64,000 bases of DNA from Panonychus citri (Eukaryota > Arthropoda > Arachnida > Trombidiformes > Tetranychidae), in the NCBI RefSeq assembly GCF_014898815.1, contig NW_026515433.1, positions 2,068,501-2,132,500 on the forward strand. Direction: 5' to 3'. Under the pieces are notes generated by a model that made no database searches, was not told where the DNA came from, and worked only from the letters and a program-made list of their open reading frames with translations. Shown here one piece after another: positions 56,501 through 64,000 of this stretch. The position numbers were made by a program, and so were the translations under genes. The first letter of the stretch is position 1. Every line of letters begins with the position of its first letter.

Positions 56501-59500
56501 CTGTCAAAAGGAAGAGGAAGCTCACGAATATGAAATGAAATACAATCAACTTGAAGATAGTTCAGTTGCTCAAGAGAATCTACTTAATCTTCTTTTGGAT
56601 ACCACGTTCATTGAAGACCCAAATAAAAGGCCGCCCACAACCAATAGTACCAATAGCAATAATATCAACTCTAATAATAATGGAGGATCAGTTAACGGTA
56701 ATAACAATCATAATTTGAATAACGAAGCAAAGGACAAGGTCAGCGCTTTGAACACTTACGAAAAACATCACAATGGAGATACAATTTCATCAATCCACAC
56801 AACTCCTGTATCGACAGTAACACCAACCTCCACCTCTGGTAACACCAATGTTAATAACGAAAATGGATCAGGTCGCCCTGAAAAAGCTCGTCGATTAACT
56901 AAAACACCTCAAGAACTTTTATTCGAACAGTCAAGAAATTCGATAAATTTGGCTGACGATCCAATGACACAATCTCTGGTCAATCCTATCTCTCTATTAG
57001 CCAAAAACAATTCTGATCTCCATCGAGTTCCAAGTGCTCCGTCCTTAAAGTAAGTTCCAAATTGTTCCTCATGTAATCGCTTCTTTTTGTTCATCTCATA
57101 TTCGTCTAATTTATATCATATTTGTTCATTCTCTTAGTTTCTTGTTTATATTATTCGTTAGATGAAATTAGTAATCAACTAATCATTCTCTTCTAAACCT
57201 TTCACTTTCTGCTCATTTTTCTCACTCAGTCAACATATTTGAACAAATTTCTCTCTCTCTCATTGTTATTCTCCTTCTGTTTTATCATCTGATTTTACTC
57301 TTTATTTTTCTTATGTTTTTTAGTAGTTTTTATCAATAACAGTTGAACAATATTAATTGATTGTAGGAAGGTTTTTAAAGTGTTCAACTTAAAACATGAT
57401 TGATTGATTAGCTTGAATATATGTACTTATCCTACAATTATAAATTTCTTGATTAATTATTACATTTACAATTCCCTCTCTCATATCGACACAAATGTCA
57501 GTACTTTTTCAAAAGTTAATCTTTCAGTTTATTTAGTTGATTAGTTTGTTATTTAGTAACATTTGAATTTCCAACCTCTCAGCTTTTTCTTAAACTTTCT
57601 ATTTCTTAACCTTGCTAATAATTTTTGGATGAATGATTATTTGCCACACACATCATTAAAATATATCCAAAAAGAGCAAATAATAATAAGCATTTTACTT
57701 GTAACCTCAACCATAACTTATATATTTATATATTTATGCGTTTACTTGTCTCTTATTTGTAATTGTCCATATTTAGGGATATGTGTAAACCATCATCTAG
57801 GATCGAAGCAGCTTCTCCAATCCTTAAACGTAAAACTTTCGAAAGAAATCAATTACTCGAATCAAGACGTCTTACCAAACCAAGTTGTGTCTTGTCTGTT
57901 TTCGGCAACAGTCCAGCACAAACTCATGTTACACGCCAAATATCATCGTGAGCTTCTTACTGTTAATCTCTCATTATCCCTCCTCTTCTTATCCATATCT
58001 TTTTCTCCTCTATGCTAACCGTTTCGCATCAAGTTTATCTTTTTGACATGATGGGCCAAAAAAGATAAACTTACGTCTATTTTTCTAAAGCCTTTTCCTT
58101 ATTGTGAATATTGCATGTTGATGTTTTTCTTTCGCTCTCTCATCTCTTTCACCGTTATCATCATCCTCATCATCATCATCAAGGACCAGTTCATTGATTG
58201 CACAGTCAAAAATATCCCAATAATATTTTTAAATATAATTTTATAAACGTAATCATCTTTTTCATTCTCTCAAGTTGATGATGGCAAGTTAATTGTTGTT
58301 ATTCAGAGAAGAAGAGAAGGATGTTAAAAAGAGAAAGAAAGAGAGAGAGCAAGAAATAGAAAACGGTGATTGAATGGTGATCGTGATTAGCTTAATCAGC
58401 TTCTCTATTTATTCACTACCACACATTAAATATCTTCTTTTACTCTTCATCGTGATGATCTGGACTAAATGTTGATGATGATGTTGTTGAACTAACACTT
58501 ATTACATTAGACTATTCTTTTGTTTACCTTTTCATTTTCGTCTCTCTCCTTCTCTCTCTCTCTCTTTTCTGCTCAACTTGTAACCTTATCTTACGTTCTG
58601 TATCACCTTTCATCATCTTCTATTTCTCTTTTTTTGCCCATCATCATCCGTTCATTATCATCTTTTTTCCTTCTTTGTCTGATCCTGTAGAACCATTTTT
58701 TCAATTGTTTCTTTCATTACTTTACTCATGTCATCCATCGCTATCCCTCCCTTTCCCTTCCTTCCTCCCTCTTTTCCACCTTCATCTCAATTCGACTGTT
58801 TTATTAATTTAACTTTTTTACTTCTCTCTCTCTCTCTCTCCCTTTACCTTCTCCCTCTAAAGTGAAACCAATGAAACGACCCCTCCCTCTTCACCACAAA
58901 TCTTTCGCCGAAACAAGGAAGAAAATGTTTTCTCCCGGTTAACAAGTGGAACCAACACTAACGGTCAAAACAATCCCGACAGGTAATAAGTCAATATAAA
59001 GAAAGATTTATTTCTCACGCACTCATCCTTTTTATCATTCAAATCAACATTTACATATCCATTCTAATATCTAGTTGAATTTCATTATTACCTCAACTGT
59101 GCTCTTTCAATTGGATATAATTAATATACAAATATATTTATATTTTTTTCTCTAATCAATGATGTAATTTACATTTCTTTATTTTTTTAAAACAATTTCA
59201 GGGGAATAATGGTTCCATGCACGAATCGAAGTTATGACAAATATTCACCTCTCATCTTATCATCAACTGCTGAAGGTCACAGTAGGCCAGTTCTTTCAGT
59301 CGCTTTGACGGATGATGTTATGTTCTCAGGATCCAAAGATTGTACCGTTAAAATATGGGATCTACATACTGGCCGAGAAATTCAATCTCTCGAAGATCAT
59401 CCCGATTCCGTGGTTAAGGTTGCATACAATGAATACATTCGTTTGGCTTTCTCTGTTTCCAAATCGATAATTAAAGTTTGGGATACAAGGGAAAACCCTG

Positions 59501-61039
59501 CACGATGTATAAAAATTTTAAAGTATGAAAATATTAATAGAATCAATTTAATATCTTTCTCTCCTTTTCATCTATTTTTCATCCTTTTTATTCATCTCTC
59601 TTTACCTTTTATCTTCTTCATTTTCCTCCTCCCCCTAACCCTATTATTTCTTGTTTACTATCAAATAACAGTTAAAATGATCCATTTATTAATAATACAA
59701 TTTAATGATTGCTTATTGGTAATCATTTTTATAACTCTTTTTTTTCATTTACAGTTCACTTGGACTTGCTGATGGTTTGGTTGCTTCGGCTGCCTCACGA
59801 ACCAATGATTTAGGTCAACATGAAAATAGAATCTTAGACATTCAACTTAACAAATACGGGACTGTGCTCTTTTCTACATGCGGACACACCGTTCGAGTTT
59901 GGGATCTCAGGAAATACTATTGTATTGGAAAATTGAACACTTCTCACCAAGCCAATGTTATCTGTATGGCGGTTGAAGATTCCGGCAATGATAGTAATAT
60001 TATTGCAACCGGGTCCAAGGATCATTATATCAAATTATTTGAAGTAATGGAAGATATTGGGGGCATTCATCAGCCCATTTGTACTCTGGATCCACCTCAT
60101 TATGATGGTATTGAATCTTTAGCCTTATCGGGAGATACACTTTTCTCAGCCTCCAGGGATGCTTGTATTAAAAAGTGGGACTTAACCTTGCCCCATAAAA
60201 AGTTGGTTCAATCAATTAACCAAGCCCACAAAGATTGGATTCAAGCGTTGGCGATTAAAAAAGATGCATCAACATTAATTAGCGGTTGCCGAAGTGGGTT
60301 TGTCAAACTTTGGTCAACAGATACTTGCCAACCTATTGGTGAATTAAGAGCTCATTCTGGAGCAATTCATTCATTAGATGTTAATTCAAGATTAGTTGCC
60401 ACCGGATCTGCGTAAGTTTAATAATCTCAATTTACAATACACACGATTTAACAATCTTTTGGCTAATCTTCAGCCATTTCTAAAAACAACCTTGAGTCTA
60501 CTTCCTACTACTATTATATAATGGTGATAATAATATTATGCTCATGAATTGGATATAATAAGATTCAAAAACAATGAGATAATTGAGATGATAAAACATA
60601 TGATATACTTGACAGTTTGTAAACAAATAATAAGCAATTCTAAGGTAAAAAGATAAATATCTTACCCATTATTTTCAGAAAGCAACGAGTTATAATCAAA
60701 ACAACAACAAGAACAAAATAGAAAGTGACAGATAGTGTGGGCAGTAGTATCAATTTGGAAGTCAAGGTTATATCAATCAAAACTAACTACTATTATTATT
60801 GAATTTTTTTCACTTTTTTTCATGATCTTCATAATTTTGATACCCAAATAAGATGATAATCTTGTCCTTGCTTTAATATAAATTGTTTTTTTTTTTTAGT
60901 TTGTATTTTGTGTGTTGGATGATTATCTAATAATTTATTGTTTCCTCTTCCCTCTTCCTACAGAGATAATAACATTGGACTTTTCAGATGGAGGAGTAGC
61001 GCCGATCCATCACCTGATCTTTGCGATTACGAACCATAA
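53520..61039 (+). CDS. KIF21: KIF21-type kinesin with C-terminal WD40 domain
   Basis: This is a kinesin-4 family plus-end motor that restrains microtubule growth. Exons 53520-57049, 57777-57947, 58863-58982, 59202-59522, 59755-60411 and 60964-61039 give 1,624 aa (human KIF21A/B 1,637-1,674); all junctions are GT/AG with exact codon joins. The motor (about residues 1-365) has GQTGSGKT, NSQSSRSHAIF and DLAGSERLKR. Coiled coils follow, with an acidic Asp/Gly/Ser insert around 560-640. Near residue 930-1010 a regulatory coiled-coil resembles KIF21's (VGLEEMKYLFEKVLTMAINQSL). ENVFSRLTS precedes the WD40 repeats (GHSRPVL, GSKDCTVKIWDL, GSKDHYIKLFEV, PPHYDGIE, AHKDW). The last exon ends in SPDLCDYEP. 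The frame shows no lesion. Introns 1 and 2 are 727 and 915 bp, CT-rich, without other genes. Confidence 0.95.
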
Positions 61040-64000
61040 AACAAAGCAACAAGTTACAATTGGAAGATTAAAGAAAAGAAAACAATTAAAAATTTACCAA
61101 AATCATCTTTACACATCTAATACACATCAAAACAATCAAAACTATTCTTAAAAACAAAATGGCCGTGATATGATATTTAAATGCGATATTTGAAACATAT
61201 GATTATAAGGAGAAATGGATCTTCTAAACAATCAGAAATGGAAAATTATCAAAGAAAATACATTCTCCTTTTTTCCTTCCTGCCTTTATAATATCTCTTA
61301 TACATGTACTTTTAACATTTCGCCTTCCTTTTATCATCATTATCATCATCATCATCACAATCAACATCATCGTCTTCATTGGAACCTCATTTTCATCATC
61401 GAAATTATCATCAACTACATATTAATATTTCATTATATTGTCGTTGAGGCAATTTTCATGCCAAGCAACTACTAGAAATTATAATTTCTATCTCTTTTTG
61501 TTTACCTTTTACCTCTCACCAAGAGCAAAAATGTGAACCCTTTTCTATTAGCATTTACACCACCACAACCACCACCCACTGACCTGTCACAAAAGTTTTT
61601 ATCTAAGTTCACCCACCCCGTCCCATCTAAATTGTTTTGAAAAAATTATCCCCTTGTGTAAATAGTTTTTAAAGTTTCTCTCTTTTTAGTATATTCAATG
61701 GTCAACCAAAACACACACAAAGATATTTACCATTCCAACAATTTTTATCATTTATACATGAAAAAAAAGAGGATATATTAGAAGAAAATTATTACCTCTC
61801 TTGTTTTTCCATCTCCATTGTAAAAATACAGGAAAACCAGGAAAAAGACAAAGAAAAAAAGAGAGAGATGGAAAGATGAAGAAAAAGATTAACCAAATGA
61901 AACCCAAATCACCAAAAAGAAAACCTAAAGATCTAATGATTGAACCAAAATGTTAACTTCTCATCTCAAACAAAAGTCACCAAAACCACTCATATAATTA
62001 GAAATTATTTTGTGAGACTAATCATCAACATCAACTACTACTATTACTACAAAAATTACAACAAATTACTAAATTGATCATTTAGTTTAATTGGTTTTCC
62101 ATCAAAATCAAAAATCAATTGATAGAAAAGTAAACAAACAATTGTAATCAATCAATAAAAAATTACCTTTGGTCAAAAATACAACAATTTAAACTCGTTG
62201 AACAATCAAAAATTTCATCTTATCAAAATACTCGAGTTAATTTGATTCACAAAGATAAACCAGTTCCAACAATTAGATTGTTTTCTCAATTTCGATGATC
62301 AACTAATTGTTCCCATTAAACACCTACGATCACAATTAGCAAGTTAATCGTTAATTTGACTAACCTTAATTTTTTACCTGTTCAACTTTTCTTGATTAAT
62401 TATCTGTTTTCAGTTGACAAGGTTAAGATAATCAATGACAATTAACTTGTGATAACATTTAATCAAACAAGAGCTTTTTATTTGTTTAATTAACAACAAT
62501 CAAGTCCCAATTATCAAAGGTTAAAATCAAGGATTTATCTTGATTCCTTGTTATTTAAACAATTAGTTTATTTTCAGTTTATTTGAACAATCAGTTAATC
62601 CAAATGGTGGTTAATCAAATAAATAAATTGAATAATTAATCAATCGTAACCATTGGAAGTGTTAATCAACAGTAAAGATAACAAGAGCAATTAAACGCTT
62701 ATCAATTGTAACAATTAAAATAAACAATCATATTATTTAATTGTGGTAGTTAATCAAGAGCAACATTGATTTTGATTAACTGTTGGTACAATTAAATAAT
62801 AAATTGAGTTTACAATTTTAATCATTTGGTTTTTTTTATTAATAATATTATCTAGTTAATTGTTATTGGGAAGAAGATGAATTGAATTTGTTAATTTGGT
62901 TTGTTGATTGAAACAATCAAGGTTAAAATAGTTTAACCTTAAATTGTATAATTAACTTGATGTGAATCTAATTAGTTAAAAACATCAACAACTCATCACC
63001 AATCAATTAAATTCAATTGTTGATTGATTCAACATGAAACCAACTTTGATTGTCTACATTTTAATTGAATAATTACAATTTAAAGGTTAATTAGATTCTT
63101 ATTAATGATAATTTAATCTAATCATCATGGATCAATGAGCTTAATTAATCAGGGATAAACAAAAGAGGACACAATTAGATTCAATTGTGATGATAGATAA
63201 AGAAGACAATTAACTAAATACATCAATGGAAAGTTGATTAAAATAGAATCACAATTAATCAAGTTGATGTAAATTAAAATGAGAAATTAGATTTAATCAC
63301 AATCAATCAGATTGTTAAATGAGTCTCTTTTTCAAAGACAATTAAATTGAACTTAAATTTATTATTATGAATTTGGATCAAATGAAAAAATCAACTAATC
63401 ACAATTAACCGAGACACAAGCTCCATCTATTGCTAACAATTAGTAAGAAACTTTTAATTAAATGAAATGATATCAATTAACTTAATGGACGAAGCTTAAT
63501 TGTTAAGATAACTATTACAATGTATTAATCAATTGTGATTGGAAACAAAATTTAATTTCTCACAGTTTTATTGTCACAATTAATTGTGTTTACCTTTTTT
63601 CTTGATAATTAATTGTTAATTCAAGGTTGATTAGTGAAGGACATTCACAATTACCATTAATTGTTGATTATATAATAACAATCCTAATGATGTTTTTTTC
63701 TTGCAAACTTATAATTATGATTAACTAAGGAAATTAGCTGATTGTTACCTAAATCACTTCCATAACAATCAAGTGATTTCTCAACATAATAATTGTTCAA
63801 TCAAATTAATTGGTTAATTTTTTGTCTGCTCATCATAAAAATACAATCATTAGTATGAAAGTTAAATGATTAACGATCAGCTAGTTGATTAATCAACAAT
63901 TAACTTGAGTAATCATTTTGATTTGTTGTTGTGGTTTTCAAGAGTAACTGATTTTGTTTAAAGTGTCAAAACAATTTAACAATCAGATTAAGTTGATTAA
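61040..64000. other. KIF21 3' UTR and AT-rich intergenic DNA
   Basis: I see no gene in these 3 kb. From about 62.0 kb on, short words such as TTGATTAA, CAATTAA and TTAATTGA recur very densely on both strands, much more than in the genic parts, without a fixed period. An 86-codon frame near 61215-61475 is low-complexity and not supported. Confidence 0.6.

Noticed and set aside
59209..60415. Separate WD40-repeat gene downstream of the kinesin
   Set aside because: Exons from 57777 onward join the kinesin frame exactly, and KIF21 proteins end in WD40 repeats, so it is one gene.
61215..61475. 86-codon frame downstream of KIF21
   Set aside because: It is a His/Tyr/Ile-rich low-complexity frame in the 3' region with no homologue recognised.
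1..64000. CRISPR arrays, bacterial operons, tRNA or rRNA genes
   Set aside because: No regularly spaced direct repeats, no tRNA B-box-like arms and no rRNA-like blocks were noticed; the sequence is eukaryotic with spliced genes. tRNA absence was judged by eye only.

Overview
This is a gene-dense, AT-rich stretch of an animal nuclear genome. Introns are mostly short (about 60-350 bp) with GT..AG ends. The recognisable host genes are metazoan: SERAC1, polyhomeotic, AK3, an SLC6 transporter, RPP40, a C2H2 zinc-finger protein, a PPM1E/F-type phosphatase, survivin and KIF21. Compactness, base composition and the polyhomeotic/KIF21 content suggest an arthropod, perhaps an acariform mite. That identification is an inference and rests on no marker sequence.

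Layout, left to right. SERAC1 (-), with an apparent 1-nt frameshift, lies head-to-head with polyhomeotic copy 1 (ph1, +). AK3 (-) follows. An intact non-LTR retrotransposon (ORF1+ORF2, -) ends about 100-160 bp before the AK3 start codon. Next come an intron-containing gag-like gene (-) and a divergent 12-exon SLC6 gene (+) with a second apparent 1-nt frameshift. Polyhomeotic copy 2 (ph2, -) is an inverted paralogue of ph1 that carries gene-conversion-like patches. From 20.8 to 29.1 kb there is a retroelement-derived island. It holds a diverged copy of the zinc-finger gene's 5' region, a small ORF (+), three gag-like genes plus one small gag-domain ORF (all -), an intact endonuclease/reverse-transcriptase ORF (+) that starts 19 bp from the nearest gag-like start, and a second ORF overlapping the RT stop. 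RPP40 (+) begins 104 bp after that island. The zinc-finger gene (-) follows.

The right half is dominated by a large inverted duplication. Its two arms are about 6.8 kb each (about 34.44-41.24 and 44.64-51.42 kb) around a 3.4-kb spacer, and each arm carries a PPM phosphatase gene. The right copy is intact (1,537 aa). The left copy has lost a catalytic glycine and carries a frameshift in the phosphatase domain, but its roughly 1,200-residue C-terminal region stays open and near-identical to the right copy. The right arm ends inside the last intron of survivin (BIRC5), so the left arm carries an orphan copy of survivin's last exon. This shows which arm is the source. A complete KIF21-type kinesin (6 coding exons, motor plus WD40) follows, then about 3 kb of AT-rich sequence with no recognised gene.

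The host genes do not form a pathway. The themes are inverted gene duplication with patchy homogenisation (ph and PPM), a cluster of intron-bearing gag-like genes that look like host-type genes derived from LINE ORF1 proteins, and retroelements lying in tandem orientation directly upstream of AK3 and RPP40. A short AGATGG/AGATGT core recurs upstream of several of these genes. All exon structures were read by eye from splice consensus, frame continuity and family knowledge; no alignment or transcript data were available.
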